From an uncultured Flavobacteriaceae bacterium (GTDB lineage Bacteria; Bacteroidota; Bacteroidia; Flavobacteriales; Flavobacteriaceae), in the NCBI GenBank assembly GCA_947503005.1, contig CANNCA010000001.1:806001-870000 (forward strand): 64,000 nt of DNA, given 5' to 3'. Each line of letters starts with the position of its first letter. Position 1 is the stretch's first letter. The notes under the pieces are model-generated. The model was not told the DNA's origin. It was given only the letters and a program-made list of their open reading frames with translations, and searched no databases. Positions 1 through 8,580 of the stretch are shown in pieces. Position numbers and translations under genes: made by a program.

Positions 1-1642
1 CTGCAATTATCAAAGAAATATTTAGGATATACTTGAATGGATTTTTTAGGCTTTTCTTTCGGAATAAAAAGGCCGCAAATGGTGGGATTAAAAATAGTGC
101 GACGATAATAGATGCCGTGAGTGCCATTGTTTTTGTAAAGGCTAATGGACGGAAAAGTTTCCCTTCGGCACCTACCATTGTAAAGACAGGAATAAAGCTG
201 ATAATTGTGGTTAACACCGCTGTAAGGATTGCACCTGATACTTCTGTTGTAGCATTGTAAACTACTGTGTTTATTGGCAGTTTATTTCCTTCGGAATCGG
301 TGTTTTCCATATCCAAATGCCTGATAATATTCTCGGAAAGAATTACGCCAACATCGACCATTGTGCCTATGGCAATAGCGATTCCGGAAAGTGCAACGAT
401 GTTTGCATCTACATCGAAAAGTTTCATCGCAATAAAAACCATCAATACCGCAACAGGTAACAGACCAGAAATTAAAACAGAGGCTCGTAGGTTAAAGACC
501 ATTATGATAATGACCAGAATTGTAATTAAAATTTCGAGCGTTAACGCTTCATTCAGCGTACCTAAAGTTTCTTGAATGAGTTCGGTTCGGTCATAAAACG
601 GAACTATGGTAACTTGTGAAGTGCGACCATCGGCCAATTCTTTAGAAGGTAGTCCAGCACTTAAATCGTTGATTTGGTCTTTAACATTGTTAATGACTTC
701 CATAGGATTTGCACCATATCGAGCCACAACCACACCGCCGACAACTTCAGCACCCTCTTTGTCAAGAATACCGCGTCTTGTAGCTGGACCTAAATGGACT
801 TTGCCCACATCCTTTATCCTGATAGAAGTGAATTCTTTAGAGGTAACTACCGCGTTTTCTATATCTTCTATAGACTTTACATAACCTAGACCACGAACCA
901 GATATTCAGCCTGATTCATTTCCAAAGTCTGAGCACCGATATCCTGATTACTATGTTTAACGGCTTTTACAATATCAGATAGTCCAATGTTGTACTGGCG
1001 CATCAATTCTGGATTTACGTCCACTTGATATTCCTGAACATAACCACCAATAGAAGCAACTTCTGAAACACCGCTTGCCGACGACAGCGCATATTTCACG
1101 TAATAGTCTTGAATACTGCGAAGTTCCTGTAAGTCCCATCCACCTGTAACATTGCCATCTTTATCACGACCTTCTAATGTGTACCAGAAAATCTGACCCA
1201 ATCCCGTGGCATCAGGCCCTAAAGCTGGGTTTAAACCCTCGGGCAATAGACCGCTTGGAAGTGAGTTGAGTTTTTCAAGAATTCGACTTCGTGACCAATA
1301 GAATTCTACATCCTCTTCAAAAATGATATAGATGCTCGAAAACCCAAACATTGAGGAACTTCTAATGGTTTTTACCCCAGGTATTCCCAATAAAGAAGTA
1401 GTAAGGGGATAGGTAATTTGGTCTTCAATATCCTGTGGCGAACGTCCTTGCCATTTGGTAAATACGATTTGCTGATTTTCGCCAATATCGGGTATGGCAT
1501 CTACGGCCACAGGGTTACTAGGCAGAATGCCAGTTTCCCAACCAAAAGGTGCATTTACAATACCCCAACCCACAAATAGAGCGAGCATCAGTACCGCAAC
1601 GAGTTTGTTCTCGATTAAAAATTTTATGCTTTTATTGAGCAT
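1..1642 (-). CDS. CusA/CzcA-family heavy-metal efflux RND pump, N-terminal part (3' end outside window)
   Basis: Inner-membrane RND permease of the heavy-metal efflux type. Such pumps export Cu(I)/Ag(I) or Zn/Co/Cd across the envelope with a periplasmic adaptor and an outer-membrane channel, driven by protons. The reverse strand is open from an ATG at 1642 (MLNKSIKFLIENK) to the left edge, about 547 codons of an expected 1000 to 1450. A hydrophobic first helix is followed by a porter-domain loop with QGRSPQDIEDQ, SSMFGFSSIYI and VRGLGYVKSI. A multi-helix block then follows, containing GTMVDVGVILSEN, the segment that carries the proton-relay acidic residue in this family. Which metal is moved cannot be told because the second half is missing. 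It lies 119 bases downstream of the HYC/CC/PP protein on the same strand, on the element side of the tRNA-Leu junction. Confidence 0.93.
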   Translation of the reverse strand, partial: MLNKSIKFLIENKLVAVLMLALFVGWGIVNAPFGWETGILPSNPVAVDAIPDIGENQQIVFTKWQGRSPQDIEDQITYPLTTSLLGIPGVKTIRSSSMFGFSSIYIIFEEDVEFYWSRSRILEKLNSLPSGLLPEGLNPALGPDATGLGQIFWYTLEGRDKDGNVTGGWDLQELRSIQDYYVKYALSSASGVSEVASIGGYVQEYQVDVNPELMRQYNIGLSDIVKAVKHSNQDIGAQTLEMNQAEYLVRGLGYVKSIEDIENAVVTSKEFTSIRIKDVGKVHLGPATRRGILDKEGAEVVGGVVVARYGANPMEVINNVKDQINDLSAGLPSKELADGRTSQVTIVPFYDRTELIQETLGTLNEALTLEILITILVIIIMVFNLRASVLISGLLPVAVLMVFIAMKLFDVDANIVALSGIAIAIGTMVDVGVILSENIIRHLDMENTDSEGNKLPINTVVYNATTEVSGAILTAVLTTIISFIPVFTMVGAEGKLFRPLAFTKTMALTASIIVALFLIPPFAAFLFRKKSLKNPFKYILNISLIIA

Positions 1643-1761
1643 ATAGAATGATAATTAGACAGTTATACAAAAGCTGGTCTTGATGTAGTTCTGAAAAAAG
1701 ACCACAACAAAAGGAGCCCAAAACGGAAATACCGCAGGGCGAAAAGGTTACTGTCTAAAAA

Positions 1762-2184
1762 TCAAATAAGGAAAGTCTGATCTAGGATTTGAACATCACG
1801 TATCAGGGGTGGGGGCGCATAGTCTTTAAAGGGAACTACATCTTTATCGAATCCTTCAAAGCGGCTTATATAGGTAAATACAAAAGAGGCAACAAACACT
1901 TGTTGGTCAAAAGTGAGTTGATCGAATGAAATTTTCAGATCATCTTGGCCTTCAACTACTACTTCGACATCGGTACAACAGTCCATCTCCATTTCCATAA
2001 CCTCACAGGAACTGGAAGTTTTGGTCATTTCGGCCTTCATCATGCAAGTATCGACCTTATCATAAAGGCTAAAATCTACCAAATGGTCACCACAATAGTG
2101 CATATCGACAGAAAAGGACATAGTCGAGAACACCATTATAAATGCTAAAGCAATAGACGCTATTTTTCGGAAGAAATCTTTCAT
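1762..2184 (-). CDS. Small exported HYC/CC/PP-motif protein
   Basis: Conserved Bacteroidota protein of unknown function, 140 residues, named for three visible motifs: MHYCG near residue 30, a CC pair near residue 70 and APPPL close to the C-terminus. The N-terminus (MKDFFRKIASIALAFIMVF) is a signal peptide, so the cysteine-rich part should lie outside the cytoplasm. The ATG at 2184 is preferred over a TTG three codons upstream. A TAATTTTG box at 2198-2191 would overlap that upstream codon and would leave almost no leader. The protein precedes a metal RND pump on the same strand. The His/Cys motifs and this position suggest metal binding or sensing in the periplasm, but that is inference. Confidence 0.8.
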   Translation of the reverse strand: MKDFFRKIASIALAFIMVFSTMSFSVDMHYCGDHLVDFSLYDKVDTCMMKAEMTKTSSSCEVMEMEMDCCTDVEVVVEGQDDLKISFDQLTFDQQVFVASFVFTYISRFEGFDKDVVPFKDYAPPPLIRDVQILDQTFLI

Positions 2185-2369
2185 GCACTGCAAAATTACA
2201 AAATTCTTGAATGTTAGAGGCTCGTTTAACAGAAGTTTAGAAGGTGTGATATAAAACGAACTTTTAAAAGAACTACCCTTAACCCTTTATAGTTAAAAGA
2301 AACTTATTTTACTTTAATTGTACCAAGTCTATCTAATCACGTTTATTAAAATTTTTTAAATAATTTGGG

Positions 2370-3587
2370 TTATTCGAAATTGACCACACTTTCCAAAGCC
2401 CTATCAGTCGCACCATTTATAAAACTGGATTGATACTGCATAGTAGTTGTAACCGAAGAATGACGATATAATTTTTGTAGCATTTGAACAGGTATTCTAT
2501 CACCCGCAATATGTCCAAAACTATGTCTGGCGATATGCATGGTCAGTTTTTTCTGGATTTTAGCTTTGTTTGCCACTTTCGCGAGCTGCCGGTTTAATCG
2601 TTTATTGGCAGTTTTAGTTTTTGAAAAAATGTCTTTAAGATCATTAATAGTTGCCTTTTTCAATTCGGGAAATAGGAAGTCATCCTCATCAGCTTTGAAA
2701 GCCTCATAACTTTTTAGGATAGGTTTGATTTTTTCTGGAAGTTGTAATGAAACTAGTTTTGAATTCTTGTTCATTGTGTAGTGCAATCTGCCATCGTAAA
2801 TATCGCGCCAACGTATTTTCAAAACATCCCCAATGCGTATACCCGCGAGATAAAAACTAAACAGCCAAATATTTCGAGCATGCTGTTCTTCTTTGGTAAG
2901 GTTCTTCAACTGTTCTATTGCTTTTATTTCGTTGGCAGTTAACCCTACTTTTCTTGATTCTGGAAACTTGATTTTAATTTTTCCCATTCCAAATGGATAA
3001 AATTTTTGGTCTACGATTCCTTCTCGAATGGCTCTGTTATATAATGTTCTAATTAATATTAGATGATTAACCGCGGATCTCTCCGATAACGACTTATTAT
3101 TTATAAGATGAGATTTATATCCTTTTAGAAACGTTTCATCAATGTCTTGAAAAGAAAGTCGTCTTGATTGTGCAAAGTTTAAAAGATGATCTAAATAAGC
3201 TTTATCTACAGAAAGCCTTGAAAACTTGTTGTTTGCTAACAATTCCCTCATGTGTATATCCGCAACTTCAAAAAAGGACTTTCCTTTATTTTGAAATGTA
3301 ATCTCTTTTTTTATCTGTTTGGAAGTTATGTCGGTATTATTAGTTTGTAGTTCCAGGAGTACTTTAAGAGTTTCAGATAATTTGGAAGCTAATAGATTAT
3401 TAAGGTAGTCTGCATTTTGATATGATTTACGAACTTTTCTCTTTTTTTCATCCCAGTGCTTGAGACTTACATAATGACCGATATAGATGTAGTTGGATTT
3501 TCTATTTTTAGTCACTCTAATTGCTAGTGGAAATTGCCCTAGTTTATTGGGCTTTTTTCTCAGTGTGATTATTGCATTTGAAGACAT
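2370..3587 (-). CDS. Tyrosine site-specific integrase
   Basis: Tyrosine recombinase of 405 residues that would integrate and excise the element ending at the adjacent tRNA-Leu fragment. An N-terminal arm-binding region (about 1-75, ITLRKKPNKLGQFPL) precedes a SAM-like core-binding domain (about 100-190) and a C-terminal catalytic domain. The catalytic residues are visible: Arg in LAGIRIGDVLKIRW, His and Arg in HIARHSFGHI, then RHSS and the nucleophile Tyr in TTMQYQSS. The length and domain order match the usual Bacteroidota integrases of conjugative and genomic-island elements, and the frame is intact. Upstream DNA carries two GGTACAACAT copies 11 bases apart and a perfect 10-base inverted repeat. 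Both are candidates for integrase or regulator binding. Confidence 0.95.
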   Translation of the reverse strand: MSSNAIITLRKKPNKLGQFPLAIRVTKNRKSNYIYIGHYVSLKHWDEKKRKVRKSYQNADYLNNLLASKLSETLKVLLELQTNNTDITSKQIKKEITFQNKGKSFFEVADIHMRELLANNKFSRLSVDKAYLDHLLNFAQSRRLSFQDIDETFLKGYKSHLINNKSLSERSAVNHLILIRTLYNRAIREGIVDQKFYPFGMGKIKIKFPESRKVGLTANEIKAIEQLKNLTKEEQHARNIWLFSFYLAGIRIGDVLKIRWRDIYDGRLHYTMNKNSKLVSLQLPEKIKPILKSYEAFKADEDDFLFPELKKATINDLKDIFSKTKTANKRLNRQLAKVANKAKIQKKLTMHIARHSFGHIAGDRIPVQMLQKLYRHSSVTTTMQYQSSFINGATDRALESVVNFE

Positions 3588-3623
3588 ACCAACTTTATCA
3601 ATTACTTAAAGATAATAATTTTT

Positions 3624-3685
3624 TGGTACAACATAGGTACAACATTTTATGGTTTTAGATGATTTTATTTGATTTCAAATAAAAT
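3624..3685. repeat. Direct and inverted repeats between integrase and att site
   Basis: Two copies of GGTACAACAT begin at 3625 and 3636, one helical turn apart. A perfect 10-base inverted repeat (ATTTTATTTG, four-base loop, CAAATAAAAT) lies at 3662-3685. The spacing fits sites bound by a protein on one face of the helix, such as integrase arm sites or an operator for the integrase gene. No function can be proved from sequence. Confidence 0.5.
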
Positions 3686-3744
3686 TAAAATGTTGTTAAT
3701 CAATTGATTATGAATTACTTCTAATGATTTTGATGATAAAAGGC

Positions 3745-3799
3745 GTAGGCTTAGGATCTAGTGCCGCAAGGTGTGAGAGTTCGAGTCTCTCCGCCTGTA
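3745..3799 (+). other. 3' fragment of tRNA-Leu(TAG): attachment-site junction
   Basis: The segment is the 3' two thirds of a tRNA-Leu. It has an anticodon loop CTTAGGA with anticodon TAG, a long class II variable arm (TGCCGCAAGGTGT), and a T-arm GAGAG-TTCGAGT-CTCTC at 3775-3791. It ends with the acceptor 3' strand CGCCTGT and discriminator A at 3799. The acceptor 5' strand and the D-arm are absent; AT-rich sequence precedes it, and pairing of the anticodon stem fails at its outermost position. It is therefore a displaced tRNA end, as left when an element integrates into a tRNA gene. The integrase lies 158 bases to the left, and the tRNA terminator follows on the right. The element is thus to the left and the chromosome to the right. 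Confidence 0.8.
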
Positions 3800-3809
3800 C
3801 TTGGTTAGA

Positions 3810-3837
3810 AAACCTCTCTGGAACGAGAGGTTTTTTT
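3810..3837 (+). terminator. Rho-independent terminator after the tRNA-Leu fragment
   Basis: The stem AACCTCT / AGAGGTT encloses an eight-base loop and is followed by seven T residues. It is the former terminator of the tRNA-Leu gene, kept on the chromosomal side of the junction. Confidence 0.8.
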
Positions 3838-3957
3838 ATGACCAAATAGTTGAGGATTACTTGGGAGAAACGAGAAGCCTGCGCCGAACCTAGTCAGGGC
3901 GATCCTCTCCGTCTATATCTAAATAAAAAGTTCGAATCCATCAGAGGGCAATTCAGT

Positions 3958-4803
3958 TCAATCCAAAACTTCAATTACCAAAGTCGTTTTAAGTGTAGAT
4001 GTTGCATCTCCACGAAGCGTACCCGAGACGGGCATGGTATTTTCATAATGACTACTCGTAGCCACTGCAATATGCGTATGACTGGTGGTGATACCATTGC
4101 TGGGGTCGAAACCGATCCAGCCGGCTCCAGGAAGAAATACTTCGGTCCAAGCATGTAGTTCGTATCGGGGGTCTTCCACATCCACATAATAATACCCACT
4201 TACAAAACGTGAGGCGATACCTAAGTTACGAAGCAGATGAATCTGCATCCAAACAAGGTCACGACAAGACCCTTTTTTTAGGCGAAATGTTTTATCCGGT
4301 TCAAAAGGAATTCCTTCTTCGCGAGATTCTACAACAAAATCTGCGTGGATGGATATAGTTAGTTCGGTCAGAAAGGGTATAGTGTTGTTGTTTTTTGAAA
4401 TCAAGATGGTTTTTCCATAGCTCAGTAATTCGTCATTTACCGTTTCAGCGGTTAGGTATTTTTGAAGTAAAATAACTAAGTTATCCGAATAGGAAAAAGG
4501 GATGGTATTGAAATGAAGCGGATAAATCAGAAAATTGAACGGGTTATAATCAATACTATTTACTACCGCTTCCGAAGTAATATTGATTTTTTTATGCATT
4601 CCCTCGAACCAACAGAAATGGACAAAATTTTCTTCGGCATCTAGCTGTTCCGATATTCCGGCCGGGGTTATCGATAGTTTTAAGGAATGCGATTCCAGCT
4701 CCAAATGTGGCGCGTTCTTGGGTTTGAAAATTAGGTAATGTGGTTCTAAAAAAACGGACTTGCTAAATTCGTATTCGGTTATATGAATGATTTTGAATCT
4801 CAT
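3958..4803 (-). CDS. Transglutaminase-like cysteine peptidase family protein
   Basis: Papain-fold transglutaminase-like protein of 281 residues, probably a cytoplasmic peptidase or amidase acting on gamma-linked or isopeptide bonds. The N-terminal beta domain (MRFKIIHITEYEFS, about 1-130) is typical of bacterial members. The catalytic triad is visible: Cys in KKGSCRDLVW, His in YELHAWTEV and Asp in GFDPSNG. The start at 4803 is chosen because the family begins with MRFKI, although the frame stays open to 4866. It is the last gene of a three-gene leftward operon with alpha-E and ATP-grasp proteins. In that trio the ATP-grasp enzyme is thought to make a peptide-like bond that the transglutaminase may cut. 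The substrate is unknown. Confidence 0.9.
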   Translation of the reverse strand: MRFKIIHITEYEFSKSVFLEPHYLIFKPKNAPHLELESHSLKLSITPAGISEQLDAEENFVHFCWFEGMHKKINITSEAVVNSIDYNPFNFLIYPLHFNTIPFSYSDNLVILLQKYLTAETVNDELLSYGKTILISKNNNTIPFLTELTISIHADFVVESREEGIPFEPDKTFRLKKGSCRDLVWMQIHLLRNLGIASRFVSGYYYVDVEDPRYELHAWTEVFLPGAGWIGFDPSNGITTSHTHIAVATSSHYENTMPVSGTLRGDATSTLKTTLVIEVLD

Positions 4804-4898
4804 AAGCCATGTTTGGGAGTTTTTACAACTAAATGGATTACAGCGTTTGGGTCTACTCCTTGGCAATAATTCATCAATTTTTATTTGAAAAGTATACT

Positions 4899-5864
4899 TT
4901 ATTGTTGCATCTGTACCTGTGCCTGAGCGGCAAAAAAGGAATCGTAAAGACCTACAGAAACAGCATTCAGTCTTTGCTGGAATCCATCAAGGTATTCGTG
5001 AAGTCCGATTTCAAAAATATCTTCGATGTCAATGAATTCAAGCTCTGATTTCAGTTTTCCCAATTGTTTTTCGGCCTCACAACTAAAGCCAGCTGTATTG
5101 CCGGTTATCTCTTGCAACGACTTTTCTGCATGAATTAAACAACAGAGTATGGATCGTGGAAACTGCTTGTCTAAAATCAAAAACTCAGAGATGTTCAACG
5201 CGGTTAATTTGCCATATTTCTTTCGATACATATCGTATGCGCTTACCGACTTTAATAAGGCTGCCCATTGCATTAAATCCAAAGGACCTCCCACTTGTTG
5301 ATGGGTGGTCAGTAAGATATGATACTTTACATCCATCACACGCGATGTTTTGTCCGCACGCTCTATGAGTTGGCCTATTTTACCGAAATGCCAACCGTCA
5401 CTTCTGGTAATCGTTGCATCGAACATGCCATATAGCAACTGGCAATCTTCCTTGATTTTTTTAAAAAATGCCCGTGGGTCGTTATTTGTCCATTGTTTTT
5501 TTTCCAATCCCTCCTTCACAAAAAAGTAAAGTGAATTAATTTGTTCCCATACTTCTTTGGTAATCTCTTGACGTATCGACCTCGCATTTTCCCTGGCTTG
5601 GGTGATACAACTGTAGATGGAATTCGGGTTTTGAGGGTCAAAGCCCAAAAAGTAAATAACCCTTTCCTTGTCAACAGTTTTGAATCGTGATTCATAAATG
5701 GGCCAATCTCCCGTGATGACTACCAAAGGTTTCCATTGTTCCTCGGCATCGGGCGGAGATTCCAAAGAAAGATTGAAATTCACGTCCATAAACCGGGCAT
5801 AATTTTCTGCCCGTTCAATATATCGGTTCATCCAATACATGGTATTAGCAACTCTACTCAGCAT
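4899..5864 (-). CDS. Alpha-E domain protein
   Basis: All-helical alpha-E domain protein of 321 residues. It opens with the family signature MLSRVANTMYWMNRYIERAE and continues with conserved stretches such as SIRQEITKEVWEQIN, IGQLIERADKTSRVMD and FPRSILCCLIHAEKSL. No enzymatic activity is established for the family, which is found almost only beside circularly permuted ATP-grasp and transglutaminase-like genes. It starts 18 bases after the ATP-grasp stop, so the two are co-transcribed and probably co-translated at matched levels. A scaffold or partner role for the ATP-grasp enzyme is inferred from context. Confidence 0.92.
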   Translation of the reverse strand: MLSRVANTMYWMNRYIERAENYARFMDVNFNLSLESPPDAEEQWKPLVVITGDWPIYESRFKTVDKERVIYFLGFDPQNPNSIYSCITQARENARSIRQEITKEVWEQINSLYFFVKEGLEKKQWTNNDPRAFFKKIKEDCQLLYGMFDATITRSDGWHFGKIGQLIERADKTSRVMDVKYHILLTTHQQVGGPLDLMQWAALLKSVSAYDMYRKKYGKLTALNISEFLILDKQFPRSILCCLIHAEKSLQEITGNTAGFSCEAEKQLGKLKSELEFIDIEDIFEIGLHEYLDGFQQRLNAVSVGLYDSFFAAQAQVQMQQ

Positions 5865-5882
5865 ATTTTATTATTTTATTTC

Positions 5883-7316
5883 TTAATCAAGCACCCACGT
5901 ATCTTTACTTCCGCCACCTTGAGAAGAATTCACCACTAATGACCCTTTGGTCAAGGCAACCCTTGTTAAAGCGCCTGGTACTATTTTGATATCCTTTCCG
6001 TAGAGGCAATAGGGTCTCAAATCAACGTGTCTTCCTTCTATGGTATCTTCGGTCAAAGTCGGTACCCTGGATAGATTTATCATCGGTTGCGCGATATAAT
6101 TTCTTGGATTGTTCTTTATTTTGGCGACAAATTCATCGCATTCTTTTTTCGTCGATTTCGGACCTATCAGCATACCATAACCACCTGAACCATCAGTCTG
6201 TTTAACAACTAAGGTTTCAATGTTTTCTAACACGTACTTACAATCGTCTTTTTCGGCACAGATGTAAGTTCTAATATTCGGCAAAAGCACCTCTTCTCCT
6301 AAATAATATTTGATCAATCTGGGAATGTAGGCATAGATAGCCTTATCATCGGCAACTCCAGCTCCAGGTGCGTTTACCAAAACTACATTGCCTTTACGAT
6401 ATGCCTCATAAATACCTGGTGTGCCCAACAGCGAATCTTTGTTGAAAATCAAGGGATCCATAAACTCGTCATCGACTCTACGGTAGATAACATGAACCCT
6501 TTGAAGGCCTTTGGTCGTACTCATGTAAACGAAATCATTTTTTACGACCAGATCTCTACCCTCTACAAGTTCGGCACCCATTTGTTGTGCGAGGTATGCA
6601 TGTTCAAAATAAGCAGAATTATAAATTCCAGGAGTAAGCACCGCAATGGATGCAGGCGATTCGTTGGTCAACGACTCCAACATATCCCTTAAATGATGGG
6701 TGTAATCATGAACCGGTCTCACATGCAATTTTTCGAATACCTCAGGAAAAGTGCGTTTCAAAATCTCCCTGTTTTCTAACATATAAGATACCCCAGAAGG
6801 GCATCGCAGATTATCCTCCAAAACATAAAAATCACCATCATCACCTCTGATGAGATCGGTGCCTGAAATATGGCTCCATACGTTTTCAGGAGGTCGCAAA
6901 CCCATGCATTCCTTAAGGTATCCCACGCTTGACAATACCAAGTCTCTCGGAATGATATTATCCTTCAAGACTTTCTGATCATTATAAATGTCATTGATGA
7001 AAAGGTTCAGGGCCACGATGCGTTGTTCAAGCCCCTTTGCTAGCCTATCCCAATCGGTACCGCTAATAATTCGTGGAATGATATCTAAGTGTAGAATACG
7101 TTCAACACCTTGATTGTCGCTGTATACGTTGAATGTCATGCCTAGGGAAAGTTGTGCCCTGTCGGTAGCATGTTGTAAATATTTGAGTTTGTTATTGTTT
7201 AGCTTTTCCAACCGTTGCTTAAATTGCTCATAGGTTGGTCGTACTGCATTCGTCGCGCTGAACATCTCATCGTAAAACCCAACAGTATCGTAATTGGAAA
7301 AATCTACTTTGGCCAT
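5883..7316 (-). CDS. Circularly permuted type 2 ATP-grasp protein
   Basis: ATP-dependent carboxylate-amine ligase of the circularly permuted ATP-grasp family, 477 residues, about the normal length. Visible family segments include IPRIISGTDWDRLAKGLEQR near residue 85, LIRGDDGDFYVLEDNLRCPSG near 155, the nucleotide-binding VVKQTDGSGGYGMLIGP near 370, and a C-terminal VVNSSQGGGSKDTWVL. It should join an amino acid or peptide to an acceptor at the cost of ATP; the product is unknown. It is the first gene of the leftward operon with alpha-E and transglutaminase-like proteins and is divergent from glutaminase. The shared 280-base upstream region holds no site that I can name. Confidence 0.93.
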   Translation of the reverse strand: MAKVDFSNYDTVGFYDEMFSATNAVRPTYEQFKQRLEKLNNNKLKYLQHATDRAQLSLGMTFNVYSDNQGVERILHLDIIPRIISGTDWDRLAKGLEQRIVALNLFINDIYNDQKVLKDNIIPRDLVLSSVGYLKECMGLRPPENVWSHISGTDLIRGDDGDFYVLEDNLRCPSGVSYMLENREILKRTFPEVFEKLHVRPVHDYTHHLRDMLESLTNESPASIAVLTPGIYNSAYFEHAYLAQQMGAELVEGRDLVVKNDFVYMSTTKGLQRVHVIYRRVDDEFMDPLIFNKDSLLGTPGIYEAYRKGNVVLVNAPGAGVADDKAIYAYIPRLIKYYLGEEVLLPNIRTYICAEKDDCKYVLENIETLVVKQTDGSGGYGMLIGPKSTKKECDEFVAKIKNNPRNYIAQPMINLSRVPTLTEDTIEGRHVDLRPYCLYGKDIKIVPGALTRVALTKGSLVVNSSQGGGSKDTWVLD

Positions 7317-7596
7317 ATTGAATTATTAGGTTTTCTTTTGATAAAGGAGGACTATTAAATTTCCTATTAAGGGCTTAAATAGAACCATTAACTCGAATCT
7401 TTATAAGATACCAAAAAATATTCACCTTTGGAATAGTAGTAGTAGAGTTTACAGGTAAAATCATGGTATTCTGATTTTCAGAGTATGAATATTTCCAAAT
7501 CCTCAAAATAGGAAACTTAACCTCATGATGTCATAAATGTCAAATTAATGTATAACCTTTGACTTCAGAATATCACATTATCAAAATATAACGTTC

Positions 7597-8511
7597 TTGA
7601 ACTACGAAGCTATCATCGAAAAAGTCTATAAGGAGACTAATATAATTCCGAACAGCGGAAAAATCGCAACTTATATACCAGAGTTGGCCAATGTTGACCC
7701 TACCATGTTTGGTGTTCACATGACCAATTTAAAGGGCGAAGGCATTGGGATGGGCGATAATCTTGAAAAATTCTCCATACAAAGTATCGCTAAGGTACTC
7801 TCGTTGACCTTGGCCTATAAAATAGTGGGCGAAACCATTTGGAAACGGGTCGACGTTGAGCCCTCGGGAACTAAATTTGATTCGCTACTGTTGCTTGAAA
7901 TGAATTATGGAATACCTCGGAATCCATTTGTTAATTCAGGTGCTATCGTAATTTGTGACATTTTAATTTCACATTTGGAAAATGCCAAAGAGGAGTTTCT
8001 GGCATTCGTAAGGGAAGTAAGTAATTTGCCTGATCTGGTGTATTCTGATAAAATTGCCGATTCAGAGAAAGCTCACGGCTATCGAAATGTGGCGTTATGC
8101 AACTTCATCAAATCATTGGGGAATATTGAAAACGATCCCACCGAGGTGCTTGACTTTTATTTCGACATGTGCTCTTTGGAAATGAACTGCCAGCAACTAT
8201 CACATACCTTTACGTATTTGGCTAATGGAGGGCGTAAAATTACTGACGGTTCTAAAATTATTTCGAAGCCACAATCAAAGCGAATCAATGCATTGATGCT
8301 TACCTGTGGATTTTATGATGAGTCGGGGGAATTCGCCTTTAAGGTGGGCTTACCAGGAAAAAGTGGCGTTGGTGGGGGTATTGTGGCGGTGTATCCAAAG
8401 CATTATGCCATTGTAGTATGGAGTCCGCCTTTAAACCCTAACGGAAATTCTTTTTTAGGGATGAGATTTTTGGAGGAATTCACAACTCATTCGGATTTTA
8501 CCATTTTTTAG
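7597..8511 (+). CDS. glsA: Glutaminase
   Basis: Serine-type glutaminase of 304 residues that hydrolyses L-glutamine to glutamate and ammonia in the cytoplasm. Visible motifs are the catalytic Ser-x-x-Lys in FSIQSIAKVL (near residue 65), GIPRNPFVNSGAIV with the conserved Asn, and the C-terminal GLPGKSGVGGGIVAVYP. The length is that of the single-domain bacterial enzyme. The start codon is TTG at 7597; no in-frame ATG lies near the family's expected N-terminus. It is a single gene, divergent from the ATP-grasp operon. Glutamate is a common substrate of ATP-grasp ligases, so a functional link is possible but unsupported beyond adjacency. Confidence 0.95.
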   Translation: MNYEAIIEKVYKETNIIPNSGKIATYIPELANVDPTMFGVHMTNLKGEGIGMGDNLEKFSIQSIAKVLSLTLAYKIVGETIWKRVDVEPSGTKFDSLLLLEMNYGIPRNPFVNSGAIVICDILISHLENAKEEFLAFVREVSNLPDLVYSDKIADSEKAHGYRNVALCNFIKSLGNIENDPTEVLDFYFDMCSLEMNCQQLSHTFTYLANGGRKITDGSKIISKPQSKRINALMLTCGFYDESGEFAFKVGLPGKSGVGGGIVAVYPKHYAIVVWSPPLNPNGNSFLGMRFLEEFTTHSDFTIF

Positions 8512-8580
8512 TGCGAAGCTTGAATTGGGAAGCACAAAGTATGAAGCTCGGAGTTGGGATAACAATGCTCTATCTAAATA

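Noticed and set aside
3938-3960. T-loop-like GTTCGAATCC as a second tRNA
   Set aside because: No T-stem pairing, no anticodon arm and no acceptor stem can be built around it.
3850-4158. Forward 102-residue open frame at the start of the transglutaminase region
   Set aside because: It lies largely antisense to the transglutaminase gene and reads as a shadow frame with no recognisable features.
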